The notes under the pieces are model-generated. The model ran no database searches and had not been told where the DNA came from. It saw only the letters and a program-made list of their open reading frames with translations. Position numbers and translations under genes: made by a program. Source: Lachnospiraceae bacterium (lineage in GTDB: Bacteria; Bacillota; Clostridia; Lachnospirales; Lachnospiraceae). From it: a DNA stretch of 37,009 nucleotides. Positions 1 to 8,120 of this stretch are shown here, in pieces (within the stretch, counting starts at the first letter, position 1; each line of letters begins with the position of its first letter). The stretch covers positions 1-37,009 of the forward strand of contig JAGBBM010000004.1 in the NCBI GenBank assembly GCA_017938485.1, read 5' to 3'.

Positions 1-1
1 A

Positions 2-1111
2 CTTACTCTTATATGTGTATTTAGATGTAGTAATCCCACATTGCTTATTATATTGGCAGGTGTTTTGATGGTGGCGGTAACCTTTACATCCTTAGATGAA
101 GAGAAAAATAAGCTGGTAACCTTCTTTAAGCTTTTAGTGGTGATAGTTTTTGCTATTGTGTCTGAAAGCTTTGTGGGATTTGGTGCTTTTGCCCTTATGG
201 ATGAGTTTATGAAAAGGTACAAGCTAGTGCTTGCAACCCTTATCTATATGGCTGTGAATTTATTTGTTTACAGGGAATACACCACTGCTTGGGTGATTCT
301 TTTTGCTATGTTCCTTTTGCTGGAGTTAGCTTTACTTCTTGTAATAAAGTGGGCAATTGATAAGCAAGAGCAGCGGAAGAAAGAAGATAGAAGAATTCTT
401 GAAAATTCCAACATAAGAGAGATGCATGAAAAAAGAGTGAATCAGCAGCTGGTAAGACAGAGCTATCTGGCGGAGAAAAATGCCAGACTTTTAGAGAGGG
501 AGAACATAAGTCGAAACATACATAATAGTGTGGGTCATTCTATAACTGCGGCGGTTATGACCCTGGATGCGGCGGATATGCTCTACGAGGTTAAACCAGA
601 GGATGCCAGAAGAAAGATGAATGAGGCAAATGAGCGAATTAGAGGAAGTCTTGAATCCATCAGGCAGGCGGTTAGAGTTTTGGACGAGGAGACGGAGGGC
701 TTTGTAGCCAGTGACCTTAAGGCGATTATGACTAACATAATAGATGAGTTTGTTATGGATACCAGCATAGAAGTGGATAAGATATTTGGGGAGCTGCCAG
801 ATGATGTTAGAGTGTCTCATGAGTTAGGGGAGTTTCTTACGGGAGTTCTTAAGGAGTTACTTACAAATGGTCAAAAGCACGGTGGAGCCACCTATTATCA
901 GGTAGTGCTTAAGGGAGATAATGGACATATAAGACTTATGGTAGCCGATAATGGAAAAAGCGATTTTAACGACGCTAATAGCACCATGAAGCTTCAGCAG
1001 GGCTTTGGTCTTAAGAAGATTATATCTTATGCGAAAAGGTGTGGTGGTGAGGCTACATTTATAAATGAAGAGGGCTTTAAGGCAGTTGTGGAATTGCCTA
1101 TTGGAGAATAA
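2..1111 (+). CDS. Sensor histidine kinase, HisKA_3/NarX-LiaS type, 5' end outside window
   Basis: This is a membrane sensor kinase expected to autophosphorylate and pass phosphate to a NarL/LiaR-type response regulator. The reading frame is open back to the window edge, so the TTG at 41 is probably not the real start. Numbered from that TTG, hydrophobic segments lie at about 1-16, 28-50, 60-75 and 82-103. A charged coiled linker follows (108-155). The HisKA_3 box contains RNIHNSVGHS, with His161 as the likely phosphoacceptor. The HATPase_c domain (about 260-355) shows a KELLTNGQKHG N-box, VADNGKSD and GFGLKKI. The residue after the phospho-His is Asn instead of the usual Asp/Glu. A terminator follows, then an ABC transporter operon that it may control, as in antimicrobial-peptide sensing modules. 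That link, and a regulator gene upstream of the window, are inferred. Confidence 0.85.
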   Translation, partial: LTLICVFRCSNPTLLIILAGVLMVAVTFTSLDEEKNKLVTFFKLLVVIVFAIVSESFVGFGAFALMDEFMKRYKLVLATLIYMAVNLFVYREYTTAWVILFAMFLLLELALLLVIKWAIDKQEQRKKEDRRILENSNIREMHEKRVNQQLVRQSYLAEKNARLLERENISRNIHNSVGHSITAAVMTLDAADMLYEVKPEDARRKMNEANERIRGSLESIRQAVRVLDEETEGFVASDLKAIMTNIIDEFVMDTSIEVDKIFGELPDDVRVSHELGEFLTGVLKELLTNGQKHGGATYYQVVLKGDNGHIRLMVADNGKSDFNDANSTMKLQQGFGLKKIISYAKRCGGEATFINEEGFKAVVELPIGE

Positions 1112-1116
1112 TATAT

Positions 1117-1160
1117 GTGGCTGCAGTCATAGGAAGAATATGACTGTGGTCACTTTTTTT
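1117..1160 (+). terminator. Rho-independent terminator after the histidine kinase gene
   Basis: A 15-bp stem with a few G-U or mismatched pairs (1117-1131 against 1139-1153) and a 7-nt loop is followed by seven T residues (1154-1160). It separates the kinase transcript from the ABC operon. Confidence 0.75.
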
Positions 1161-1172
1161 ATTGTGAGGAGT

Positions 1173-1181
1173 TGCTATAAT
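1173..1181 (+). promoter_or_regulatory. Extended -10 promoter of the ABC transporter operon
   Basis: TGCTATAAT is a perfect extended -10 element. There is no convincing -35 hexamer 17 bp upstream, where the terminator T-tract lies. It sits 57 bp before the permease ATG, which has a purine-rich AAGGGA ribosome binding site. Confidence 0.55.
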
Positions 1182-1237
1182 ACAGATATATTCAAAAGAA
1201 AATACAACTAATTTGTCTGTAAGAAGGGAAAGAGAAA

Positions 1238-2398
1238 ATGAACAGTAATTTATCTGCGTCAAAATTTATACGGAACAACAAAAAGCAGGTTTGGGTGCTG
1301 ATTATAGCATTAGCACTATCATTTATGACCATGTACATTATAAACTTTTTATTTATGGCATCGGAGGTAAGCTTTAGACCTATGTGCTTGGAGCAACCCA
1401 AGAAGGTGGCCTTTATAAGTGTTAAATATGATACCTTTGGTATATCCATAGATGACTATGAAACTCTTGAGGAGGCTGCAGAGGTGTCCAAGGCAAGAAA
1501 AGAAAAGTTTATGGAAGATCTAAAAGCCTATCCAGGAATAACAGATGCCTATGAGACTCAGGTTTTAAACTCTACCTATAATGGTATAGCGGGTGGTATT
1601 GGATATAAGTTTCCGCTGGTTGAAGTAGATATGATTGAACCATACCTAGACCATATGGGAGCAAAGCTTGTAGAGGGCAGACTTCCGGAAGGCTCAGGTG
1701 AGATACTTGTGGACAGCAAGGTATTAAAGAATCAGGAATCTAAGGTGGGAGATTACTTCAAGGAGGATATTTATGGTAAGAACTTTAAGATAGTGGGTGC
1801 TCTTGAATCTGATAATTTTACCACTGTTGGTACACCACAGGGCTTTAACAACACCGGCTGGTACATAGTAGTGCTTTGTGATGAGGAGCACTGTGATATG
1901 TCAGTTATAGTTGAGGAGCTAGGTGGAAAGCTTACTGCCTGGGATGAAGTATTTGATGTAAATGCTTGGAGAGATTTGTATGACAATGATTTGGTTGGTG
2001 TCTTAGAGGATATGATTTCAGGAATCCTTATAGTTATAACTGTGTTTCTTACTATAGCAATAGTAGTGGCTTATGTATCATTTATGAGAAGCAGGGTAAA
2101 TGAATACTGTCTCTACTCATCCATAGGATATTCCAGAAAGGCTATATACTCCATGATGATGAGGGAGCTTATGATGATATTTGGAATAAGCATGGTGATA
2201 GGAGCAGTTATTAGTATAGTGGCAATGATACTTTTGGGAGAGAATCTACTAGCTTACCTAGGTCTTAGCTATCAGATGTTTTATCCTGACCAGATAGTGA
2301 AAATAATAGCAGTTTTCGCAGCTATAGTGGGTGTGCTTCAGATACCGATTTTGGCTACACTTTATAAGATTAAAACCATAGATATGATAGAGGAGTAG
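1238..2398 (+). CDS. ABC transporter permease, FtsX/MacB family
   Basis: This 386-aa membrane subunit belongs to an FtsX-type ABC transporter. It has one N-terminal TM segment (about 18-40), a large extracytoplasmic domain (about 45-255), then three TM segments (about 257-282, 305-333 and 352-374). It ends in a short tail, KTIDMIEE. This 1+3 topology is typical of FtsX-domain permeases, which usually work as mechanotransmitters or in export of lipids, peptides or antimicrobial compounds rather than as classic importers. The ATPase gene starts 10 nt downstream and a second, unequal permease follows, so the complex is probably heterodimeric. The substrate cannot be told from sequence. The histidine kinase next door suggests a cell-envelope stress or peptide-resistance role (inference). 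Confidence 0.85.
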   Translation: MNSNLSASKFIRNNKKQVWVLIIALALSFMTMYIINFLFMASEVSFRPMCLEQPKKVAFISVKYDTFGISIDDYETLEEAAEVSKARKEKFMEDLKAYPGITDAYETQVLNSTYNGIAGGIGYKFPLVEVDMIEPYLDHMGAKLVEGRLPEGSGEILVDSKVLKNQESKVGDYFKEDIYGKNFKIVGALESDNFTTVGTPQGFNNTGWYIVVLCDEEHCDMSVIVEELGGKLTAWDEVFDVNAWRDLYDNDLVGVLEDMISGILIVITVFLTIAIVVAYVSFMRSRVNEYCLYSSIGYSRKAIYSMMMRELMMIFGISMVIGAVISIVAMILLGENLLAYLGLSYQMFYPDQIVKIIAVFAAIVGVLQIPILATLYKIKTIDMIEE

Positions 2399-2408
2399 GA
2401 GGAAGATT

Positions 2409-3101
2409 ATGTTTGAGATAAATGATATTAGCATGATATACGATATGGATACAGAGGAGAAGATGTACGCCCTAGATGGCTTTAACCTTAAGCTTCCGGA
2501 TACAGGCTTGGTTGGAGTAATAGGGCCTAGTGGTAGCGGAAAGAGTACACTTATGTACTGTATGTCCACCCTTAAAAGCCCTACAGAGGGTAGTATAATT
2601 TACAACGACAGAGAACTCACTACTCTTTCTAATAAGGATAGAGAAAATCTAAGAAGAAATGAGTTCGGCTTTATATTCCAGAAGCACTACTTAGTTCCAT
2701 ATATGAATGCTATGGACAATGTAACTGTGGCAGGTACAGGAAATGTTAAGGACATTAAGGAAAAGGCGGCGGAGTATCTTAAGACCTTAGGTTTAAGGGA
2801 GCGAGAGTTTAAGAAAAAGCCTGCCAAACTTTCTGGTGGACAATGTCAGAGAGTGGCTATAGCAAGAGCAATGATTAACGACCCTAAGGTTATATTTGCC
2901 GATGAGCCAACAGCATCCCTTGACCATGAGAATGCATTTAATGTTATGAAGATACTTAAGAAGTACTCTAAGGATAGATTAGTAATAGTTGTAACTCACG
3001 ATAGGTCAATACTTAGTGATGTGGATATGACTGTGGAAATGTGGGATGGAAAGCTTAGTCAGGTGACTACAGCAACCCAAAAGGAAGAAGGAGAGGAATA
3101 A
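2409..3101 (+). CDS. ABC transporter ATP-binding protein, LolD/MacB type
   Basis: This 230-aa nucleotide-binding subunit energises the two flanking FtsX-like permeases. All ABC motifs are present: Walker A GPSGSGKST (39-47), Q-loop FIFQ with Gln91, signature LSGGQ (141-145), Walker B VIFADEP (161-167), D-loop SLD (170-172) and switch His197 in VVTHD. The length and the FIFQKHYLVPYMNAMDNV region match the MacB/LolD/FtsE group that pairs with FtsX-type permeases. It lies 10 nt after the first permease and 1 nt before the second, so the three genes are one transcription unit. The catalytic residues are intact and an active ATPase is expected. Confidence 0.93.
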   Translation: MFEINDISMIYDMDTEEKMYALDGFNLKLPDTGLVGVIGPSGSGKSTLMYCMSTLKSPTEGSIIYNDRELTTLSNKDRENLRRNEFGFIFQKHYLVPYMNAMDNVTVAGTGNVKDIKEKAAEYLKTLGLREREFKKKPAKLSGGQCQRVAIARAMINDPKVIFADEPTASLDHENAFNVMKILKKYSKDRLVIVVTHDRSILSDVDMTVEMWDGKLSQVTTATQKEEGEE

Positions 3102-3102
3102 T

Positions 3103-4209
3103 ATGAAGGAAATAAAACCATTTTCGTCATTTTATTATATACGAGAAAATAAGGGTCGTGCCTTTATAGCTATGTTTATGATGTTTCTTACAGTGGGAAT
3201 GTTAATTGCGGGAAATTATATTTACTCTCTGTACTGGACCTTTGAGCCGGAGATTGAGTTTAATGATAAGGTGGTTTCCGCAGAGTATCTATCTATAGAC
3301 GAAACAGGAGAGGATTTTCAGTCTTTCTTAGAGGATGTAAAAGCGGATGAGAATTTAAAATGTGTAACTAGAACCGGTTATGGGTTTTCTTCTATGCTTC
3401 ATAACTCAGTGTTAAATCTTCCTATAGGTGGCGATTCATATACCTTTAATTCTGTAGAAGATATGGAGGCTGTGCTTACACATGTTGGCATAAAAGGAGA
3501 TTTCTCTAACTGTAAGAATCGTAGTGTGGTTATAAGTGAAGAGTTTGCAAAGGATAAGGGCATAAAGCTTGGAGATGTAATAGGGCCTGAGTTTGATGAG
3601 GATTTGAGTGCAGAGTGGACAGTAGATGCTATTATTCCAGATGCTGGATTTGCTAGCTTTTACATATATGAGGATGATGAGTCGAATCATGCTAGAGCAT
3701 ATATTTATAGTGATACTATGGAAGGGCAGGAGCTTCGTGATTACCTGACTAATTTGTTAGGTGACAGACAGGTAGAAATTAAGAGACATTTTAAGGAGGG
3801 CATAGACGAGCAGTTTAGAGCATATTTTGTAATATTCTATGCGGTGGTTATCCTTATAGCTGTGGTGCTTGCAGTAACCGTTAACTCAGTTGTAACAGGT
3901 CAGTATATGAAGCGTATCTATGAGTTTGGCGTGTATAGAGCCTTAGGAAGAAGCAAGAGAGAGATAAAGGCTAAGGTGGCAGCAGAGATTATAGTTATGA
4001 ATGTAATGGCATGTGCCGTAGGAATTGCTATAAGCTGTTTATTTACCTACCTTGTCAATGAGCTTCTCTACATACCAACAGGAAGATATTTACTTTACTT
4101 CTCAGAACTTGGTATAAAGGGATTCTTGCTCTGTGACTTGTTGGTGGTAATACCACTTATAATCAGCAAGGGAAAGATGATGTGTAAGGCAGATGTGACA
4201 GAGTTTTAA
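3103..4209 (+). CDS. ABC transporter permease, FtsX-like, second subunit
   Basis: This 368-aa protein has the same plan as the first permease. There is a TM segment near residues 20-43, an extracytoplasmic domain (about 45-240) and three C-terminal TM segments (about 243-267, 290-316 and 335-355). The two permeases share topology but little obvious sequence, consistent with an obligate heterodimer. The cytoplasmic loop after TM2 (YEFGVYRALGRSKREIKAK) is the typical FtsX-domain coupling segment that contacts the ATPase. The ATG lies 1 nt after the ATPase stop, implying translational coupling. A shared terminator follows. Substrate unknown. Confidence 0.82.
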   Translation: MKEIKPFSSFYYIRENKGRAFIAMFMMFLTVGMLIAGNYIYSLYWTFEPEIEFNDKVVSAEYLSIDETGEDFQSFLEDVKADENLKCVTRTGYGFSSMLHNSVLNLPIGGDSYTFNSVEDMEAVLTHVGIKGDFSNCKNRSVVISEEFAKDKGIKLGDVIGPEFDEDLSAEWTVDAIIPDAGFASFYIYEDDESNHARAYIYSDTMEGQELRDYLTNLLGDRQVEIKRHFKEGIDEQFRAYFVIFYAVVILIAVVLAVTVNSVVTGQYMKRIYEFGVYRALGRSKREIKAKVAAEIIVMNVMACAVGIAISCLFTYLVNELLYIPTGRYLLYFSELGIKGFLLCDLLVVIPLIISKGKMMCKADVTEF

Positions 4210-4215
4210 GAATAG

Positions 4216-4250
4216 AAAAAGCGTAGCAGATTAAATCTGTTACGCTTTAT
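4216..4250. terminator. Bidirectional terminator between convergent genes
   Basis: A stem of about 15 bp (4216-4230 against 4236-4250) has a 5-nt loop, an A-run on one side and a T-rich run on the other. It therefore serves the plus-strand ABC operon and the minus-strand surface protein gene ending at 4257. Confidence 0.8.
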
Positions 4251-4256
4251 TATTAT

Positions 4257-7200
4257 TTATTCCTGTGTAAATGTGTAGTTTCCATCTTCACTTACATAGA
4301 AGGTAGTATTGCCTGAATAGCTAGTACTATCACCCTCTACCTGCCAATTACCTTCGGCGAAGGTGTATGCCTGATTGGCAACTAGCTTAACCAGGTCACC
4401 AGCAGGTATGACGCCTGCCTTTGTCCACTCAGAAGCAACTGTAACAGTTTTTACTGACATATTACCTGCCTTATCCCAAATCTGGATTGTGTACTGAGTA
4501 ACACCACCCTCTGAGTCAAGAGTGAGTTTATTACCAAGGGAATTTAGTTCCTGAGCAGTAATAATTGTGTCATTTACCATAACTCTTACTATGTCACTAT
4601 CTGAAAGTGCAACATCCACTGAATCGCTGTAATAAACTTGGTTGTCGGTAAGGTTAATTATAGGTGCATCAGTGTCTACATCAAAACCGTTAAGAGCTAT
4701 GCCAGCAGTCATTTCGCCAGTTTCAATCTTTTTAAGGTAGATTACGCCATCATCTGTAGTGGCATCAAAAACAAGCTTTTCCTCATATCTGCCGCCTAAG
4801 GTATCTGATATAAGATAACCTTCCTTTGCAGTAACTGTTACCTCTGAGGTATAGATGTCATTTTCTCCCATAGTACCTGTAATAGTGTATGCATCCTCAG
4901 GCACATCTAAGTAACTGATAGTAAAGTCATCTGTAACAATAACCTCTTTGTATATGCTGTAGGCTTCAAATATAGCTTTTACAGTGTAGGTGCCTACCTG
5001 AGTAGGAACTGTGCTGGTATATGTTGTATCATCTGCTGAAGCCTCCTTGTAAAGGATGGTGACATTGTCACTTTTGTTGGTGGATGACTCAATAATTGGT
5101 GAAACCAAAAGTCCCATCACCACATCCTTAACAGTAACACTTGCAACACCATTTTCAAAATCCTTTATCTTAAAGGTGTCAGTTGCAACAACTTCATCGT
5201 AAATTAGTGTTGCAGGGAATGTAGCTCTTACATCGTAGCTTCCCACTGCAGTTGGTTTTACAGTTGTATATTCTGTATCGCTTGTAAGCTTATACTCAAT
5301 AATTGCATGGGCAATTCCGTTTTTGTCAGAGGTTAAAACAGGAGTAATCTCGGTTCCAACATAGACATCGTTAACGGAAATACTTCCATCACCCAAAAGG
5401 TAATTTATCTCAAAGGTTGTAGCAGCAACTGCCTGAGTATGTGATATAGTTGCAGGGTAGGTAACCCTCGCGTCGTAGCTACCAACAGCGGTTGGAACAG
5501 TTGTTGTATATGCTGATTCATCCTGGCTTGTAAGCTTATATTCTACAGTAGGAGTAGAAGTATTAGTAGATGATGAGTACTGTGGGTTAAGTGTCTCGCC
5601 GTAGGAAATATCTGTCACGGTGATGTCGGCAATACCTTCCTCAAGCTCCTTTATCTCAAAGGTGTCAGTTGCAATAACTTCGTCGTAAATCAGTGTTGCA
5701 GGGAATGTAGCTCTTACATCGTAGCTTCCCACTGCAGTTGGTTTTACAATTGAGTATACGGTGTCAGTTGTAAGCTTGTACTCAATAATTGCATGGGCAA
5801 TTCCGTTTTTGTCAGAGACTAAAACAGGGGTAATCTCAGTTCCAACATAGACATCAGCAACAGAAATACTTCCCTCGCCTGGGAGATAATTTATATTAAA
5901 GCTTGTAGTTTTAACAGCTTCTTTATGTGATACAGTTGCAGGGTAGGTAACCCTTGCGTCGTAGCTACCAACAGCGGTTGGAACAGTTGTTGTATATGCT
6001 GATTCATCCTGGGTTGTAAGCTTATATTCTACAGTAGGAGTAGAAGTATTGGTGGATGAAGAATACTGTGGGTTAAGTGTCTCGCCGTAAGAAATATCTG
6101 CCACGGTAATGTCAGCAATACCCTCCTCAAGCTCTTTAATAGAGAAGCTGTATGTCTGAGAATAAGCACCATAATCATAAGTTGCAGGAAACTCAACAAG
6201 AGCAGTGTAGTCGCCAATAGCAGTTGGTTTTACAGTTGTATAGGCTTCGTCTCCATCTGTATTTTTCTTGAATTTCACAGTTCCAGCGGCGGTATCGTAT
6301 TCCGTAGCCGTACCAAAGGTATATGAAACCTCCTGACCTACATATATATCTGGAATTGTAAAAACAACGGTTCCCTCAGACAGAACTGATGGACTTGTCA
6401 AGGTGATTCGAACTTCTCCGTTTAAAACATCTACATCAGCTCCAGAAACAGTATATGATATGGATAAAATATTATCAGTCTCTGAATATGTAACATTAGG
6501 AGTTCCTGAACCATTGCAGCTGTCAGTCACAGTTGCAAGGTAATCAGCTGTGATTCCATATCCAGGAAGTAATTTGTACTGCACGGAGCTAATTGTGTCA
6601 TTATGCATATAATAAGAGGATAAACAAGAATTATCAACCAAAGTAAGCCCTGTACTATTTGTATCAATTACGTTTAGTTTGATACCACATACCTCATCCA
6701 TTCTTCCCGATACACCAGATAAGATGAATTCTTTTCCTTCGCATGTGACAATGACATTTACATTCTCAGATATGGATACATTTGTGCTTCTAGATACTGT
6801 AATACTACCTGATTGAGTAAATGTATATGTCCCTTCAAAGCCAGAGATAGATAAGCTGTCGGTAACAGTTATATTTGAAATATCTATTTCTCCATTTGAA
6901 ATAGATAATGTTCCTACTGTTCCACCTGTAAGAGTGCAAGGTACATTAGTTGATGATATCGCTGCAATTGAGCCAGAGTTATTAATAACGAATTCTGCAG
7001 CGGAGTTATCTGTTAAGGTTACATTTCCCGAAATGGTTCCATTATTATTTATTGTGGAAGTGTTTTGATAAAAATTCGTAGCTGTAGATATATTACCTGA
7101 TAATACCACACCTTCATTAATGGTTAGGATGGGAGTGTCCAGCATACCACCGCTCATTATATAGTTATTACTGGTATCGCTATCAACAGTTACAGTTCCC

Positions 7201-7322
7201 CCAACCGCAATATCCTCTGCCATAGCAATTATAGGTTTAAAGCATGGCATATTACACATCATAATTCCTGCAAGTAAAACAGCAAGTATTCTTTTTGCTT
7301 TTTTTCTAATAAATACTCTCAT
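4257..7322 (-). CDS. Large secreted repeat protein with beta-helix-like N-terminus
   Basis: This is an exported protein of 1021 aa. The start was chosen at the second in-frame ATG (7322), because GGGGGA lies 7 nt upstream of it and the ATG at 7337 overlaps that site. A signal peptide follows (MRVFIRKKAKRILAVLLAG, cleavage near AMA/ED). Residues 40-300 are Ser/Thr/Asn-rich and resemble a beta-helix with repeated TISGN/SISG turns. Residues 310-790 hold about six 75-85-aa beta-sandwich-like modules with recurring VPTAVGSYDARVTYPAT-type strands. The last 200 residues contain a Big/cadherin-like DTDAPIINLTDNQVYYSDS segment. No LPxTG-like signal or C-terminal TM is visible, so it may be released or held non-covalently. 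The ligand is unknown. It is transcribed away from the plus-strand surface operon, with an operator-like inverted repeat at its start. Confidence 0.8.
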   Translation of the reverse strand: MRVFIRKKAKRILAVLLAGIMMCNMPCFKPIIAMAEDIAVGGTVTVDSDTSNNYIMSGGMLDTPILTINEGVVLSGNISTATNFYQNTSTINNNGTISGNVTLTDNSAAEFVINNSGSIAAISSTNVPCTLTGGTVGTLSISNGEIDISNITVTDSLSISGFEGTYTFTQSGSITVSRSTNVSISENVNVIVTCEGKEFILSGVSGRMDEVCGIKLNVIDTNSTGLTLVDNSCLSSYYMHNDTISSVQYKLLPGYGITADYLATVTDSCNGSGTPNVTYSETDNILSISYTVSGADVDVLNGEVRITLTSPSVLSEGTVVFTIPDIYVGQEVSYTFGTATEYDTAAGTVKFKKNTDGDEAYTTVKPTAIGDYTALVEFPATYDYGAYSQTYSFSIKELEEGIADITVADISYGETLNPQYSSSTNTSTPTVEYKLTTQDESAYTTTVPTAVGSYDARVTYPATVSHKEAVKTTSFNINYLPGEGSISVADVYVGTEITPVLVSDKNGIAHAIIEYKLTTDTVYSIVKPTAVGSYDVRATFPATLIYDEVIATDTFEIKELEEGIADITVTDISYGETLNPQYSSSTNTSTPTVEYKLTSQDESAYTTTVPTAVGSYDARVTYPATISHTQAVAATTFEINYLLGDGSISVNDVYVGTEITPVLTSDKNGIAHAIIEYKLTSDTEYTTVKPTAVGSYDVRATFPATLIYDEVVATDTFKIKDFENGVASVTVKDVVMGLLVSPIIESSTNKSDNVTILYKEASADDTTYTSTVPTQVGTYTVKAIFEAYSIYKEVIVTDDFTISYLDVPEDAYTITGTMGENDIYTSEVTVTAKEGYLISDTLGGRYEEKLVFDATTDDGVIYLKKIETGEMTAGIALNGFDVDTDAPIINLTDNQVYYSDSVDVALSDSDIVRVMVNDTIITAQELNSLGNKLTLDSEGGVTQYTIQIWDKAGNMSVKTVTVASEWTKAGVIPAGDLVKLVANQAYTFAEGNWQVEGDSTSYSGNTTFYVSEDGNYTFTQE
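5161..6132 (-). repeat. Two tandem 486-bp repeats inside the secreted protein gene
   Basis: Segments 5161-5646 and 5647-6132 are near-identical direct copies with a period of 486 bp (162 codons). Each encodes a pair of about 80-aa modules. Landmarks such as GGTGTCAGTTGCA and CTCAAGCTC recur exactly 486 bp apart. Differences are scattered point changes without frameshift, so the duplication is fairly recent and kept in frame. Confidence 0.88.
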
Positions 7323-7373
7323 AATATATTCCCCCATTAAGTTTACATGAACTTTATAAGTACCTTTAGTTAC

Positions 7374-7393
7374 CGGTTACTTTTGAGTAACCG
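7374..7393. promoter_or_regulatory. Operator-like inverted repeat
   Basis: CGGTTAC (7374-7380) and GTAACCG (7387-7393) form a perfect 7-bp inverted repeat with a 6-bp spacer. A third half-site, GTTACC, abuts it at 7369-7374. It falls at the predicted transcription start of the minus-strand secreted protein gene, where a dimeric repressor would block transcription. It has no T-tract and is not a terminator. Confidence 0.5.
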
Positions 7394-7397
7394 AAAT

Positions 7398-7427
7398 AAA
7401 ATATCATATAATATATTACCATGTCAA
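7398..7427 (-). promoter_or_regulatory. Promoter of the minus-strand secreted protein gene
   Basis: On the minus strand, a consensus -35 TTGACA (7427-7422) is followed at 18 bp by TATTTT (7403-7398), or at 17 bp by ATATTT. Transcription would start close to the inverted repeat at 7374-7393, about 70 bp before the start codon. Confidence 0.5.
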
Positions 7428-7444
7428 GAGAAAATTTGAACATT

Positions 7445-7480
7445 TATTTTTACGCAAAATGTGGCTATTTTTACGCAAAA
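7445..7480 (+). repeat. 21-bp-phased direct repeat within a larger inverted repeat
   Basis: TATTTTTACGCAAAA occurs twice without mismatch, at 7445-7459 and 7466-7480, exactly 21 bp (two helical turns) apart. The pair is framed by an 11-bp inverted repeat, CATTTATTTTT (7441-7451) with AAAAATAAATG (7477-7487). It lies just upstream of the plus-strand extended -10 at 7505. Spacing of this kind is what LytTR-class activators use, but the binding protein is not known. Confidence 0.6.
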
Positions 7481-7501
7481 ATAAATGTTTTAAAAAAAAT
7501 G

Positions 7502-7510
7502 TGTTATATT
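7502..7510 (+). promoter_or_regulatory. Extended -10 promoter of the small membrane protein gene
   Basis: TGTTATATT is an extended -10 with no good -35, which fits activator dependence through the phased repeats immediately upstream. It lies 40 bp before the ATG at 7550. Confidence 0.45.
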
Positions 7511-7549
7511 GCAGTAAAAATAAAGCGTGGAAAGATAGAGGTATGTAAT

Positions 7550-8065
7550 ATGAGTTTTTCTTTTGGACTAAGAGATTTGGCAGACCCAAAAAAGAGGATG
7601 ATAATGGGAGTGTTGCTTATAGCCTTGGGCCTGTTCTGTATGATAGGTAAGAATTGGTATCAAGGAATGGAAAGAACGGATTGCGTGGAGGTTGAAGCAA
7701 CCTTTGATGAATGTAAGTATCGTTCAGACGCTGATGGTGGTATAGATGTAAATAGTATATATCTGACCTTTGATGACTATGGCTCGGATCTTGATATACA
7801 TTCTAGTTGTACAAAGGGCAAGCTTACTGAAAGATTGATGAACTTAAAATCAGGAACTAAGATGAAACTTCTTGTTCATGAGAAAACAGGAATTATATAT
7901 GAACTTAAGGTGGATGGCGAGACATGGCTTGACTTTGATGATGCCAGAAACTCTATAGAAAAGAACAATAATATTATAACTATAGTCGGTTATATAATGC
8001 TTGGTCTGGGTGCCGTATTTGCTATATCCGCAATTATACCCTTTGTTTTTAGAAAGAAAAAATAA
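7550..8065 (+). CDS. Small two-TM membrane protein, DUF3592-like
   Basis: The gene encodes 171 aa. The start at 7550 was chosen because AGAGGT sits 7 nt upstream. Upstream in-frame ATGs (from 7421) fall in the promoter and repeat region. The layout is a short cytoplasmic N-terminus (SFGLRDLADPKKR), TM1 (about 17-34), an extracytoplasmic beta-rich domain (about 38-130), TM2 (about 142-165) and a basic RKKK end. This resembles DUF3592-type proteins, which lack an assigned reaction. The next gene, a giant surface protein, starts 55 nt downstream with no terminator between, so the two are probably co-transcribed. A role in surface-protein assembly is possible but only inferred from position. Confidence 0.65.
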   Translation: MSFSFGLRDLADPKKRMIMGVLLIALGLFCMIGKNWYQGMERTDCVEVEATFDECKYRSDADGGIDVNSIYLTFDDYGSDLDIHSSCTKGKLTERLMNLKSGTKMKLLVHEKTGIIYELKVDGETWLDFDDARNSIEKNNNIITIVGYIMLGLGAVFAISAIIPFVFRKKK

Positions 8066-8120
8066 CTTTCTATATTGATTAATAGAAAAAATATAGATGA
8101 AATAATTTGGGAGGAATAAA

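Noticed and set aside
41-43. TTG at 41 as the true start of the histidine kinase
   Set aside because: The frame is open to the window edge with hydrophobic residues upstream, and no ribosome binding site precedes it.
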